Positions 53,460 to 62,899 of a stretch of 64,000 nucleotides of DNA are shown one piece after another; the first letter of the stretch is position 1, and each line of letters opens with the position of its first letter. The translations under genes and the position numbers were made by a program. Under the pieces are notes generated by a model. That model was not told the DNA's origin and did not search any database. It saw nothing but the letters and a program-made list of their open reading frames with translations. The DNA is from Clostridia bacterium (GTDB taxonomy: Bacteria; Bacillota; Clostridia; Oscillospirales; Acutalibacteraceae), in assembly GCA_017517865.1 (NCBI GenBank), contig JAFWYB010000013.1, forward strand, positions 1 to 64,000, given 5' to 3'.

Positions 53460-54428
53460 ATGAATCAGAAATATAAGAGCATAATCGCAGTAATTGTTGC
53501 AATATGGATATTTGCAATGGGCTTTGTAATCGGTAACGACAACGGTGACAAAAAGGCCCGTGAAGAGCTTGCAAACCAGCAGTCGGCATCAACCAACACC
53601 ACTCCCCAGATTGCAGAAAAGCCCAATAAACCCAGCTTCGACAGCAACGGCGGCACAACCGACAACGGCAACAACGGCGGTGCAACAAATAACGGAGGCA
53701 CAACCGATAACGGCAACAACGCAGGCACAACCGATAACGGTAACAGCCAGCCCGCACCCACAGACCCCACTCAGTACACAGACGATCAGATCATTGAAAT
53801 GATGAACTACTATGTAAACCTTGTAAAGGCTGAAACAAATATGACAGCAAGCAAGTCAGAAAAGGTTACTGTTGTTGTTACAGACTGCTCGGTTCCCTCA
53901 CTTATCGACACTGTAAACGGCATCGTTGACAGAATTGTAGGTAACGGCGGCGACTCATACAGCTACACAATTTCAAACGGCGTAGTTGCTTCAACAGCAG
54001 ATCCCGAGGCCACGGTCGGCAGTGACACTCCCTTCTCACTTATTCCCCCCACAAACAAGCAGTTTTCCGTTACAAAGGAAGGCGTTGCCGATGCGAGCGT
54101 AACAGTTGAGGCTAACGGCAATATCACCTATACTGTAAAGCTTGTTCCCGAAAGCACAACACTCACCTCTCCCACACCCGTTTACAACTCAACGGCTATC
54201 GGTTATCTCGACCTTGCAGGTCTTGACATTTCTCCCGCTGAAATTTCACAGGCAGATATGCAGTATCCCGGCTCAACAATTTCAGTAACCGTTGACGCAA
54301 ACGACAAGGTTGTAAAGCTTTATAACGGTCTTCCTATGTCGGGCGACGGCAAAGCGAGTATCTTCTTTGCAAGCGGCTCCGCGACCTTTGAAGGCGCACT
54401 TGATGAAACCTGGGAATTCACCTATTAA
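53460..54428 (+). CDS. Membrane-anchored secreted protein with NG-rich linker
   Basis: 322 residues. One N-terminal transmembrane helix (IIAVIVAIWIFAMGFVIG), a low-complexity linker (TTDNGNN-type repeats, about 55-98), then two beta-rich stretches that end in ADMQYPGSTISVTVDAN and a WEFTY terminus. I do not recognise a family. A bidirectional terminator follows. Confidence 0.75.
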   Translation: MNQKYKSIIAVIVAIWIFAMGFVIGNDNGDKKAREELANQQSASTNTTPQIAEKPNKPSFDSNGGTTDNGNNGGATNNGGTTDNGNNAGTTDNGNSQPAPTDPTQYTDDQIIEMMNYYVNLVKAETNMTASKSEKVTVVVTDCSVPSLIDTVNGIVDRIVGNGGDSYSYTISNGVVASTADPEATVGSDTPFSLIPPTNKQFSVTKEGVADASVTVEANGNITYTVKLVPESTTLTSPTPVYNSTAIGYLDLAGLDISPAEISQADMQYPGSTISVTVDANDKVVKLYNGLPMSGDGKASIFFASGSATFEGALDETWEFTY

Positions 54429-54435
54429 AAAGTTA

Positions 54436-54466
54436 ATGCGGTACGCTGAGCGTACCGCATTTTTTA
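54436..54466. terminator. Bidirectional terminator
   Basis: A 10-bp stem ATGCGGTACG against CGTACCGCAT, 5-nt loop, T run. It separates convergent genes. Confidence 0.88.
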
Positions 54467-54784
54467 TTTCGTTGTTGATTCCTCTTTTTCCTTTGTTGTT
54501 TCCTTGTCGCCGTCACCCTCAAGCATTTCACTTAAATCGGTAAGTGCCTCCTCAAGCATACCTTCACCGGTCTGATCTGTAACGTTGCCGTTTTCCGTAA
54601 GATCATCGGCAAAATCCTCAAGATCGTTTTTGCCGTCGGTCAGTGCTTCTGTCATATCGTTTTCAATCGTTGTAATCTCATCCTTTACGTCATCCTTAAT
54701 GCTTTCATCCTCTTTTTTACCGCAGGCGGCAAAAGCCGTAAGCATTAAAACCGCCGAAAGTGTTATTGCAATAATTCTTTTCAT
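54464..54784 (-). CDS. Small acidic lipoprotein
   Basis: 106 residues. Lipoprotein signal with lipobox AFAAC, then a highly acidic, Thr-rich, probably unstructured body (KDDVKDEITT, EDFADDLTEN) without recognisable domain. AAGGAG site. Unknown role. Confidence 0.75.
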   Translation of the reverse strand: MKRIIAITLSAVLMLTAFAACGKKEDESIKDDVKDEITTIENDMTEALTDGKNDLEDFADDLTENGNVTDQTGEGMLEEALTDLSEMLEGDGDKETTKEKEESTTK

Positions 54785-54894
54785 AAAAAAGACTCCTTTT
54801 CATAAATTCAATTTATGCTTATGCATATTTTTGACCGTTTATGAGTCTTTATTCATTTTGTAATAATATTCCTTTAAAAAAGCCGCTTTCACTG

Positions 54895-54923
54895 TTGACT
54901 TAACCGATAGGGAGTGTTAAAAT
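54895..54923 (+). promoter_or_regulatory. Candidate promoter of the GPH transporter
   Basis: TTGACT (54895-54900), 17 bp, TAAAAT (54918-54923), 40 bp before the start. Confidence 0.6.
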
Positions 54924-54963
54924 TAAACAAGCAAAAAAATTATTACAATAAAAGGAGAAAATT

Positions 54964-56484
54964 ATGAGTTCAAAAATCGAAAAGCCAAACAAAAATCCGT
55001 TATGGCAGACAACAAGCAGTGAGCGAAAAAGCTATTACTTATACTTTTTCGGTCAGAATATGATTTATAATCTTCTTGCAAGCTTTCTGACCACTTACCT
55101 CATTTTCAAAGAAATTGACCCGGTCATGTCAGGTATCGTTGTTACCGTTGTTAAGGTATGGGACGCAGTAAACGATGCTATCTTCGGTGTTATCTTTGAC
55201 AAAGTAAAATTCAAAAGCGGTAAAAAGTATATTCCCTGGCTGAAAATTGCCTGTGCACTTACCCCTGCCGCCACGGTTGCCGTCTTCGCCATTCCTTCGG
55301 CGGCTCCCGAGGTTGTCAAGCTCATATGGTTCGCTCTTGCCTATATCATCTGGGATACCGCTTACACAATCTGCGACGTACCCGCCTTCGGCATCATCAC
55401 CGCTATGACAAGCCAGATTGAAGAAAGAAATACTATTCTTTCCCTCAAGGGCATTACCGGCGGTATCGGCTCGGCTCTCTCTTATGTGCTCGTAACACTT
55501 TTCATCAGCTCAGCTATCAACATCGGTTACGGACCCGTATCAGTCATCATTGCAGTGATTGCCGCCGCAACCATGTTCCCCGTATGCAAAAAGTGTAAGG
55601 AAAGAAACAAGCCAGAGGAAGAGGAGCAGTTCACGGTACGCAGTATGATAAAATACGTTATCAACAACAAGTACCTTCTTATTTACTATGTCGGATATAT
55701 TTTCTACTCCGGTGCTCAGACCTATACCGCACTTCACTTCCTCACTGCCTACTATGTGTTCGGTAATGACCTTATCTCTCTTGTCACCGGCACTATCGCT
55801 TCGGTTCCTCAGCTTATTATGGCTCTCTTCGTACCGAAAATCATCAGAAAAATTGATAAAACTTCACTTTTCAAGCTTTCGGTTATCGCAGCAATTGTTC
55901 TTTCAATTCCTATCTGCTTTGCACAGAATAACCTCATTCTCTTCATCGTTACCTATATGCTTCGTGCCGTTCCTCTCGGTGTTATCGGCGTTCTCGCCTT
56001 CACCTTCACACCCGACTGTGCCGAATTCGGTCAGTACACAACAGGTACGGAAGCCAAGGGTATCACCTTCGCAATCCAGACCTTCGCCGTTAAGCTTTCA
56101 GCTGCAATCTCAAGCGGTCTCGGTCTTATACTGCTCGGCCTGTTTAATTTCAAGACAAAGTTTATGGGCAGCGAAATTGAAAACATTGCAGAGCTTATAG
56201 AACAGAAGCTTGTTGCCCTTCAGCCCGACGGAGCAATAAGAATAGACGGCTTCGGAACCCTTAAAGCCATCAACGCCGCTTCAATGCAGAGTGCAGAAGC
56301 TATTGACGGCCTCTGGTTCACCTATAATGTAGTGCCCATCATCGGTCTTGTAATTGCCCTTGCAATCTGGAGCACATATAAGCTCAAGGATAAGCAGATT
56401 CAGATTATGGCTGACTGCAACATCGGTAAAATCACAAAGGACGAAGCCTCAAAGCTTCTTGAAGCTGAAAACTATAAGGGCTGA
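54964..56484 (+). CDS. GPH-family (MFS_2) sugar:cation symporter
   Basis: 506 residues with about 12 transmembrane segments. It has the glycoside-pentoside-hexuronide family features: KVWDAVNDAIFGVIFDKVKF after the second helix and PDCAEFGQYTTG in the second half. It probably imports a glycoside or uronide, but with no sugar enzymes nearby the substrate cannot be named. A strong terminator follows. Confidence 0.88.
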   Translation: MSSKIEKPNKNPLWQTTSSERKSYYLYFFGQNMIYNLLASFLTTYLIFKEIDPVMSGIVVTVVKVWDAVNDAIFGVIFDKVKFKSGKKYIPWLKIACALTPAATVAVFAIPSAAPEVVKLIWFALAYIIWDTAYTICDVPAFGIITAMTSQIEERNTILSLKGITGGIGSALSYVLVTLFISSAINIGYGPVSVIIAVIAAATMFPVCKKCKERNKPEEEEQFTVRSMIKYVINNKYLLIYYVGYIFYSGAQTYTALHFLTAYYVFGNDLISLVTGTIASVPQLIMALFVPKIIRKIDKTSLFKLSVIAAIVLSIPICFAQNNLILFIVTYMLRAVPLGVIGVLAFTFTPDCAEFGQYTTGTEAKGITFAIQTFAVKLSAAISSGLGLILLGLFNFKTKFMGSEIENIAELIEQKLVALQPDGAIRIDGFGTLKAINAASMQSAEAIDGLWFTYNVVPIIGLVIALAIWSTYKLKDKQIQIMADCNIGKITKDEASKLLEAENYKG

Positions 56485-56500
56485 TTAACAGCATTCGGGA

Positions 56501-56538
56501 ATGCACCCTGAGAGGTTTCACTCAGGGTGCATTTTTTG
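56501..56538 (+). terminator. Terminator of the GPH transporter
   Basis: A 12-bp perfect stem (ATGCACCCTGAG against CTCAGGGTGCAT) and a T run. Confidence 0.9.
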
Positions 56539-56584
56539 ATAAAAAACATTTTTTCAAAAAAATGAAAAAAATTAAAAAAAGGTA

Positions 56585-56613
56585 TTGACATTTGTAGTTC
56601 ACTTATGTATAAT
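56585..56613 (+). promoter_or_regulatory. Consensus promoter of the 5S rRNA gene
   Basis: TTGACA (56585-56590), 17 bp, TATAAT (56608-56613), about 43 bp before the 5S sequence. Confidence 0.85.
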
Positions 56614-56655
56614 AGCCAATGTTGATTGAACAGAGCGTTACAAAGCGTTCAGTTA

Positions 56656-56772
<117 letters not shown>

Positions 56773-56780
56773 CAACATTA

Positions 56781-56807
56781 ACCGTAGCAAGAGCTACGGT
56801 TTTTTTA
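56781..56807 (+). terminator. Terminator of 5S rRNA
   Basis: Stem ACCGTAGC against GCTACGGT, 4-nt loop, then seven Ts. Confidence 0.92.
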
Positions 56808-56916
56808 TTTTTCTTTTTTTAATTTTACTATTGATATTTCATAAGTGAATATAATATAATATTTAGTGACAATAATAACGGTCAGCAGCAGGCAGGCTGC
56901 TGTCAGGGGTGATATT

Positions 56917-57111
56917 ATGGAAAAGAGAAGCGGCAACGTTATTTTTATGCCGGATATAGAATACCGCGCTTGGGTCAACGACAACCGCACCCTGCTTGAG
57001 GAAATACTCAAAACGGGAAAGGTTTCAACTTTGTGGCTCGCAAAAGACAACAACAAATCACATCTTGTAAGATATTTCAAGGAATGCGGCTACGTAATAA
57101 CCATAGACTAA
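56917..57111 (+). CDS. Small protein, unknown (64 residues)
   Basis: From ATG 56917 with a GGGGTG site: MEKRSGNVIFMPDIEYRAW ... GYVITID. Soluble, mixed alpha/beta, no known motif. It is followed 14 bp later by a small membrane protein gene and is probably co-transcribed with it. Confidence 0.6.
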   Translation: MEKRSGNVIFMPDIEYRAWVNDNRTLLEEILKTGKVSTLWLAKDNNKSHLVRYFKECGYVITID

Positions 57112-57125
57112 AAGGAGAAAAGCAA

Positions 57126-57302
57126 ATGAAAGAGAAAACAAAGAAGCTTATAAAAACAGTTAAAGTTCTTGTAAAGGTCGGCAAATTTGCCGCAACAGCC
57201 GCAACGGTAGCCATGGCGGTTTATACACTTATACCCAAGTATGAGAAGATAGAGGGCGTTGATACTGATGCTCTTATCGCTCAGACAGCGCAGGAGAAAT
57301 AA
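57126..57302 (+). CDS. Small membrane protein (58 residues)
   Basis: From ATG 57126 with AAAAGGAG. A Lys-rich start (KEKTKKLIKTVKVLVK), then one hydrophobic helix (FAATAATVAMAVYTLI) and an acidic end. No known family. A terminator follows directly, so the two small genes form a unit. Confidence 0.65.
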   Translation: MKEKTKKLIKTVKVLVKVGKFAATAATVAMAVYTLIPKYEKIEGVDTDALIAQTAQEK

Positions 57303-57326
57303 GAGTAGTAAGTAGCAAGTAGTAAG

Positions 57327-57350
57327 GACAGAGGGTGACCTCTGTCTTTT
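57327..57350 (+). terminator. Terminator of the small-protein unit
   Basis: 8-bp stem GACAGAGG against CCTCTGTC, then TTTT. Confidence 0.75.
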
Positions 57351-57451
57351 CTGTTTTCTCTTGTAGGCAACAAGTACGCCACACGGGGCGTACCCTACGG
57401 CAATTGTCACTTTTCAACAAAAATAGCTCCCCTTGAATTTCCAATTTCAAC

Positions 57452-57480
57452 TTGCCAAATATTATAAACAGTGATAGAAT
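57452..57480 (+). promoter_or_regulatory. Candidate promoter of typA
   Basis: TTGCCA (57452-57457), 17 bp, TAGAAT (57475-57480). Confidence 0.55.
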
Positions 57481-57518
57481 AATAGGGTTAAAAATATTTG
57501 TAAAAATAAGGTGAAATA

Positions 57519-59339
57519 ATGGATATCAGAAACGAAGTCAGAAATGTTGCAATCATTGCCCACGTTGACCACGGCAAAACCACTATGGTTGACGAAATGC
57601 TTAAGCAGGCAGGCACCTTCCGTGCCAATGAGCAGGTTGCAGACCGTGTTATGGACTCAAACGACCTCGAAAGAGAAAGAGGCATCACAATCCTTTCAAA
57701 AAACACCGCAATCCATTACGGCGATATCAAAATAAATATTGTTGACACACCGGGCCACGCTGACTTCGGCGGTGAGGTTGAGCGTATACTTATGATGGTT
57801 GACGGCGTGCTCCTGCTCGTTGACGCCTTTGAGGGCTGTATGCCTCAGACACGCTTCGTTCTTAAAAAGGCTCTCGGTCTTAAAAAGAAGGTACTTGTTG
57901 TAGTAAACAAAATCGACCGCCCCGGTGCAAGACCCGCCGAGGTTATTGACGAGGTGCTTGACCTTTTCATCGAGCTCGGTGCAGACGATGACCAGCTGGA
58001 ATTCCCCGTTGTATACGCCTCTGCAAGAGAGGGCTATTCCTCACTTGACGACAGTGTACGCGAGGGTGATATGAGACCTCTGCTTGACGCTATCGTTGAG
58101 CATATCGAGCCCCCCAAGGGTGAAATCAACGGCCCCACACAGATTCTCTTTTCCTCACTTGATTACGACGATTACGTAGGAAGAATAGGTATCGGCAGAG
58201 TTGAACGCGGCTCGGTAAAGCAGGGACAGCAGGTGGTTCTCTGCAACAATAACGGCGACACAAAAAACGTTCGTGTTTCAAAGCTCTATCAGTTTGAGGG
58301 ACTTAAAAGAGTCGAGGTACAAAGTGCCACCTTGGGTGACCTTATCTGCGTTTCGGGCATTTCCGAGCTTAACATCGGCGACACCGCCTGCGACCCCGAG
58401 CACGTTGAGGCTCTCCCCTTCGTAAAAATTGACGAGCCCACCATTTCAATGAACTTTATTGTCAACAACAGTCCTTTTGCAGGTAAAGAGGGCAAGTTCG
58501 TCACCTCAAGAAATATCCGCGACCGCCTTTTCAAGGAGGTTGAAACCAACGTAAGCATGCGCGTTGAGGAAACAGATACCACCGACGCCTTCAAGGTTAG
58601 CGGCAGAGGTGAACTGCACCTTTCAATACTCATTGAAACAATGCGCCGTCAAGGCTACGAATTCCAGGTTTCACGCCCTAAGGTTATTCTCAAGGAGGAA
58701 AACGGCGTTACTCTTGAGCCTATAGAGCTTCTCATTGTTGAAGTGCCCGACCAGTATGCAGGCGCGGTTATTGAAAAGGTCTGCTCTAGAAAGGGCGAAT
58801 TAGAAAATATGGGCACCCGTGACGGCGGAAGCACCCACCTTGAATTCAGAATTCCCGCAAGAGGTCTTATCGGTTATCGCAGTGAATTTATGACAGATAC
58901 CAACGGCAACGGTATTATGAACCAGCTTTTCGCAGGCTACGAGCCTTACAAGGGCGACATACAGACAAGAGAAAGAGGCTCAATCGTTGTTCACGAAACA
59001 GGCGAAAGCTCAGCCTACGGCCTTTTCAACACTCAGGACAGAGGCAGACTCTTCATCGGTGCAGGTGTGCCCGTTTATGAGGGTATGATTGTAGGCGAAT
59101 GTGCAAAAAGTGAGGACGTTGTGTGTAACGTCTGCAAAACAAAGCACCTTACAAACACCCGCGCCTCCGGCTCAGACGACGCCCTGCGACTTGTGCCTCC
59201 CACAAATCTTTCCCTTGAGCAGTGTATGGAGTTTATCAAGGACGATGAGCTTCTTGAGGTTACTCCCGTTTCGCTCAGACTCAGAAAGGCTATTCTCTCA
59301 AAAGAGTTGAGATTGAAAAAGCAATTCAAGAAAAGCTGA
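57519..59339 (+). CDS. typA: Translational GTPase TypA/BipA
   Basis: 606 residues with [17 protein letters not shown] (G1), [21 protein letters not shown] (G3), [10 protein letters not shown] (G4) and the TypA-specific C-terminal part ([37 protein letters not shown]). A ribosome-associated GTPase for assembly and stress. It is followed within 60 bp by the cloverleaf element. Confidence 0.98.
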   Translation: MDIRNEVRNVAIIAHVDHGKTTMVDEMLKQAGTFRANEQVADRVMDSNDLERERGITILSKNTAIHYGDIKINIVDTPGHADFGGEVERILMMVDGVLLLVDAFEGCMPQTRFVLKKALGLKKKVLVVVNKIDRPGARPAEVIDEVLDLFIELGADDDQLEFPVVYASAREGYSSLDDSVREGDMRPLLDAIVEHIEPPKGEINGPTQILFSSLDYDDYVGRIGIGRVERGSVKQGQQVVLCNNNGDTKNVRVSKLYQFEGLKRVEVQSATLGDLICVSGISELNIGDTACDPEHVEALPFVKIDEPTISMNFIVNNSPFAGKEGKFVTSRNIRDRLFKEVETNVSMRVEETDTTDAFKVSGRGELHLSILIETMRRQGYEFQVSRPKVILKEENGVTLEPIELLIVEVPDQYAGAVIEKVCSRKGELENMGTRDGGSTHLEFRIPARGLIGYRSEFMTDTNGNGIMNQLFAGYEPYKGDIQTRERGSIVVHETGESSAYGLFNTQDRGRLFIGAGVPVYEGMIVGECAKSEDVVCNVCKTKHLTNTRASGSDDALRLVPPTNLSLEQCMEFIKDDELLEVTPVSLRLRKAILSKELRLKKQFKKS

Positions 59340-59695
59340 GAGCAGCAAATATACGGAAAAAGCTCCCCTGTAAGCATCGGTTTACGGGAAAAGGGCGGCT
59401 CCCTGAAGCTGTGCGCACCTTCGTGCGCACAGCTTGCTTATGCGGGTGCGGGCACCCGCATAAGCCCCGGGGGCTTGCAAAAGCAAGTTCCCGGGCAGGG
59501 AGCCGCCTTCCCTACTCTTCCTCTGCCTCAATAAGCAGCACGCACCCCTGCCCCATTAGGGTTTTATGTGCTTACTGAAAAATACAACACTGAAATCAAA
59601 AAGAATAAAGCATCACCGCCGAGGAGCTTTCCTCGGCGGTCTGTCGTTCAAATATATTTTTTATCTGACAACGGCAGAAGCACCTTTTCTGCCGA
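59340..59695. other. Intergenic region with structured elements
   Basis: It contains no gene. The cloverleaf element is at 59394-59507. A further 10-bp hairpin lies at 59615-59640 (ACCGCCGAGG against CCTCGGCGGT), close in sequence to the one at 49385, near the end of the leftward transporter gene. Confidence 0.6.
59394..59507 (+). ncRNA. Perfect four-helix cloverleaf element (RNA or DNA)
   Basis: The outer stem 59394-59405 pairs with 59496-59507 (12 bp, GGCGGCTCCCTG). Inside, with no unpaired bases, are three 30-nt hairpins of 13 bp with 4-nt loops: 59406-59435 (AAGCTGTGCGCAC), 59436-59465 (GCTTATGCGGGTG) and 59466-59495 (CCCGGGGGCTTGC). The third has two G-U pairs on the + strand, the others are fully Watson-Crick. 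Either a structured RNA in the typA 3' region, or a palindromic DNA repeat able to form a cruciform. I do not recognise it as a known family. The structure is seen and its function is unknown. Confidence 0.8.
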
Positions 59696-61144
59696 CTATT
59701 CCTTTTCCTCTGCAAGCTTTCTTTCGAGAAGCTCCGCTGCAATCATTTCCTGCTGCTTTTCTGAAAGGTTATAGAAAAGAACAGGTACAATTGCAAGAAG
59801 AGTGGAAATAAGCGTTGAAATTATCATTACGTTGAATATAGGAGTACGTATTGCCTCGTCAAAAAGCACGTCGTAGTTATCACCAAGGCCGTAATACTTA
59901 AAGAAATAGGGAAGTATGAGGCTCGTAGCAAGACCTACACCTGTTACAAGCATACCGCCGAACTGAGTGATAAAGCCTTCAAGACGCTGACCCGTTTTCC
60001 ACTGCTGATAATCAAAAATATCCGCAGTCATTGATGCACAGATAACGCCGTCACCGCCTATCGCAAGGGTTGCAAGATAGAGTGAGCCGAGGAATAAAAC
60101 CGGACTGTCGGCAGTAAAGAACATCATCAAGGTAAACACGGCTCTTACAAGGTTAAACATAATGAGGCATTTTTTCTTGCCGAGCTTCTTTGCAAGCACG
60201 GGAGCAAGAAGCATACCGGGCACTGAAGCAGTGCCTATAACTGCATTCATAATACCGAGGGTTGCATCACTCTGTATAACGTATGCACAGTACCATGTGA
60301 GAATACTGCCGATGCCGTATTTCATTGAACCGAGGATGTTGTAAAGATAGAACAGCCAGAAATGTCTGTTGCCGTAAAGAGATTTTATGCCTTCTGAAAA
60401 TTTTACCTTTGCCACATAGCTTTTCGGAACAACGGTTTTTTCTCTTGTGCCCTTAAAGGTCCATACACTCAGTGCAATACCGATTGCAGAGAAAATGGGG
60501 AAAATCACTCTGTAGGCGATAACGCCCTTCATACCGCACTCAAAGAAGCCCGCAAATATGGGAAGAACGATATTTACTACTGAGGGACCCAGACTGTAAA
60601 CGAACTGACTGATTGAAAGAAGGCCCGTTCTTTCCTCACCGTCAGGAGTAAGCACCTGAGCGAGCGACGTAAAAGCAAGAGCATATACCGACTGGAAAAG
60701 AAGTGCAAGAGTATGTAAGGAGCAGACCAGCACACACTTGAATGTATAGCTTATGCCGTCCGGTATAAATGCCATAAGGCAGATAAATACCGCTGCAGGC
60801 ACACCCGTAAGAAGCAGATAAGGGCGGAACTTTCCGTATTTTGTGTCGGTGTTATCAATAATCATACTTACAAAGGGTGTTTTTACAAGGTTGATTATGT
60901 TTACAAACACAGCCATCCAACCCAGATGAACAGGCTCAATTCCGTAGGCAGAGCCTACAAGCAGGCAGGTGGCGGAAAGCCCGATATAACCCATAAGGGA
61001 ATTTATGGTGTTAACGCCGATACCTCCGAAAGAATATGCGGCAAATTCGCTGTAGGAAATATGCTTACCCTCAGGCGGTGTTTTCCAATGGGCAGGAATG
61101 CTTTTTATAAAGCTCTTAGCCTTTACTAAAAGTCCTTTTTCCAT
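59696..61144 (-). CDS. GPH-family (MFS_2) transporter
   Basis: About 482 residues from ATG 61144 (AAGGAG site). The frame could extend to 61183 but would overlap pth. About 12 transmembrane segments, with the family features NLVKTPFVSMIIDNTDTKYG and ADIFDYQQWKTGQRLEG. Second sugar:cation symporter-type gene in the window. Substrate unknown. Confidence 0.88.
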   Translation of the reverse strand: MEKGLLVKAKSFIKSIPAHWKTPPEGKHISYSEFAAYSFGGIGVNTINSLMGYIGLSATCLLVGSAYGIEPVHLGWMAVFVNIINLVKTPFVSMIIDNTDTKYGKFRPYLLLTGVPAAVFICLMAFIPDGISYTFKCVLVCSLHTLALLFQSVYALAFTSLAQVLTPDGEERTGLLSISQFVYSLGPSVVNIVLPIFAGFFECGMKGVIAYRVIFPIFSAIGIALSVWTFKGTREKTVVPKSYVAKVKFSEGIKSLYGNRHFWLFYLYNILGSMKYGIGSILTWYCAYVIQSDATLGIMNAVIGTASVPGMLLAPVLAKKLGKKKCLIMFNLVRAVFTLMMFFTADSPVLFLGSLYLATLAIGGDGVICASMTADIFDYQQWKTGQRLEGFITQFGGMLVTGVGLATSLILPYFFKYYGLGDNYDVLFDEAIRTPIFNVMIISTLISTLLAIVPVLFYNLSEKQQEMIAAELLERKLAEEKE

Positions 61145-61166
61145 AAATTTTCTCCTTATTATAAAA

Positions 61167-61769
61167 TTATGAGTTATAATCACTCATAGCCTTATCAATG
61201 TTTCCCTTTACCATAAGCTCAAGAGCACCGATTGCATTTTCGGCAGCCTTTTTTATTTCATCTGCCTCTTTTTTCGTAAAGCGGGACAGCACCCAATCCG
61301 CAAGGTCATATTCAGGATTCGGCTTTGCGCCTACGCCCATTTTAATTCTCGGTATATTGTCGTTATTAAGGTGGTAGATTATATTTTTCATACCGTTATG
61401 ACCGCCGTGAGAGCCCTTGCGTCTTATTCTGAGCTTACCCGGCTCAAGACTGATATCATCAAAAATCACAATTATATTTTCGGGAGGGATTTTATAAAAC
61501 TGTGCCGCGTCACGTACTGCCTCGCCGCTGAGATTCATAAAAGTCTGAGGCTTCAAAACAAGACATCTTCTGCCCTCTATTCTGCCGTCACCCATAAGGG
61601 CCTTGAATTTCAGCTTATTGACCTTTATGCCGTATTTTTCCGAAAGCATATCCACGGTGATAAAGCCCACGTTGTGTCGGGTTTCCTCATACTGTCTGCC
61701 GGGATTGCCGAGACCGACTATCATATACTCAAAGCTGCCCATAGGCTCTTTGTTTTTCTTAAAAATCAT
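61167..61769 (-). CDS. pth: Peptidyl-tRNA hydrolase
   Basis: 200 residues with IVGLGNPGRQYEETRHNVGF (catalytic His in RHNVG), IIVFDDISL (Asp) and GSHGGHNGMKNI. It frees peptides from peptidyl-tRNA. The start at 61769 has AGGAG. It carries about 14 extra N-terminal residues compared with typical members. The transporter gene follows 22 bp downstream. Confidence 0.96.
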   Translation of the reverse strand: MIFKKNKEPMGSFEYMIVGLGNPGRQYEETRHNVGFITVDMLSEKYGIKVNKLKFKALMGDGRIEGRRCLVLKPQTFMNLSGEAVRDAAQFYKIPPENIIVIFDDISLEPGKLRIRRKGSHGGHNGMKNIIYHLNNDNIPRIKMGVGAKPNPEYDLADWVLSRFTKKEADEIKKAAENAIGALELMVKGNIDKAMSDYNS

Positions 61770-61984
61770 CTTAATACTCCTGTGTTTTATTTCAAATGGT
61801 ATTATATCAGTTAAAGCTTAAATAATCAAACCCTTTTAAGCTTTTTTCTATACTATAATATAAATTTTTTATAACAACTATCTTAAGCTTTGTTATTATT
61901 CTAAATCGGAATTATCATCATATTCTGACGTGTTATAATTAATCGATTATAATATAAATTAACCACTTAACGGAGGATGCCCTT

Positions 61985-62824
61985 ATGGACAGAAAATCAG
62001 ACCGTAAAAAGAGCCCGGAATATACATCAAAAAGGAACGAAAGCAAACGTGATGAAAAAGAAAATCTCTCTGCTGAGGAAAGACCTGACCTTATCATAGG
62101 CAGAAATGCAGTTTCGGAAGCATTACGCAGTGAAAGACTCATTGACACCCTGCTTGTTGCAAGAGGTGAAAGGAACGGCTCAATAGGCAGAATCATCGCC
62201 GAATGTAAGGATAAGGACATAGTAGTCAAGGAGGTTGACAAAAAGAAGCTTGACTTTATGTGCGGCCAGGGTAACCATCAGGGTGTTGCCGCCTATGCCG
62301 CCGCTCACAAATACGCCGAGGTTGATGATATCTTTGCTCTTGCCGAAGAAAGAGGCGAGGACCCGTTCATCATCATCTGCGACGAAATTGAAGACCCTCA
62401 CAATCTTGGTGCAATCATCCGTACCGCCGAAACGGCCGGTGTTCACGGTATTATCATTCCCAAAAGAAGAAACGCCTCCCTCTCTTATGCAGTAGGAAAA
62501 ACAAGTGCAGGTGCAATTGAATATGTGCCCGTTGCGAGGGTAGGCAACCTTGCTTCAACAATTGACGACCTTAAAAAAAGAGGATTATGGATATACACCG
62601 CCGATATGGACGGACAAAACTGGTGTGAAACGGATTTTTCCGGTCCCGTGGCTCTGATCGTAGGCTCTGAGGGTAACGGTGTAAGTCGCCTAATAAAGGA
62701 AAAGAGCGACTTCGTTGTATCTCTTCCCATGCGCGGCAAAATAACCTCTCTCAACGCCTCTGTTGCCTCCGGCATTCTTATGTACGAGGTTGCAAGACAG
62801 CGACTTGGAATAAAGGCCAAATAA
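61985..62824 (+). CDS. rlmB: 23S rRNA (guanosine-2'-O-)-methyltransferase RlmB
   Basis: 279 residues. After a charged ~33-residue extension come the substrate-binding part (IIGRNAVSEALRS) and the SpoU domain with its knot motifs (DEIEDPHNLGAIIRTAETAG, VGSEGNGVSRL, SLPMRGKITSLNASVASGI). It methylates G2251 (E. coli number) in the known members. CGGAGG site. Confidence 0.95.
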   Translation: MDRKSDRKKSPEYTSKRNESKRDEKENLSAEERPDLIIGRNAVSEALRSERLIDTLLVARGERNGSIGRIIAECKDKDIVVKEVDKKKLDFMCGQGNHQGVAAYAAAHKYAEVDDIFALAEERGEDPFIIICDEIEDPHNLGAIIRTAETAGVHGIIIPKRRNASLSYAVGKTSAGAIEYVPVARVGNLASTIDDLKKRGLWIYTADMDGQNWCETDFSGPVALIVGSEGNGVSRLIKEKSDFVVSLPMRGKITSLNASVASGILMYEVARQRLGIKAK

Positions 62825-62899
62825 ATCTCGCCCGACGTAAAAAGCACGGTGATTATATACAAATCTCCCCCGACAAAAACAGCAGGAAAGGAAAAAGCT

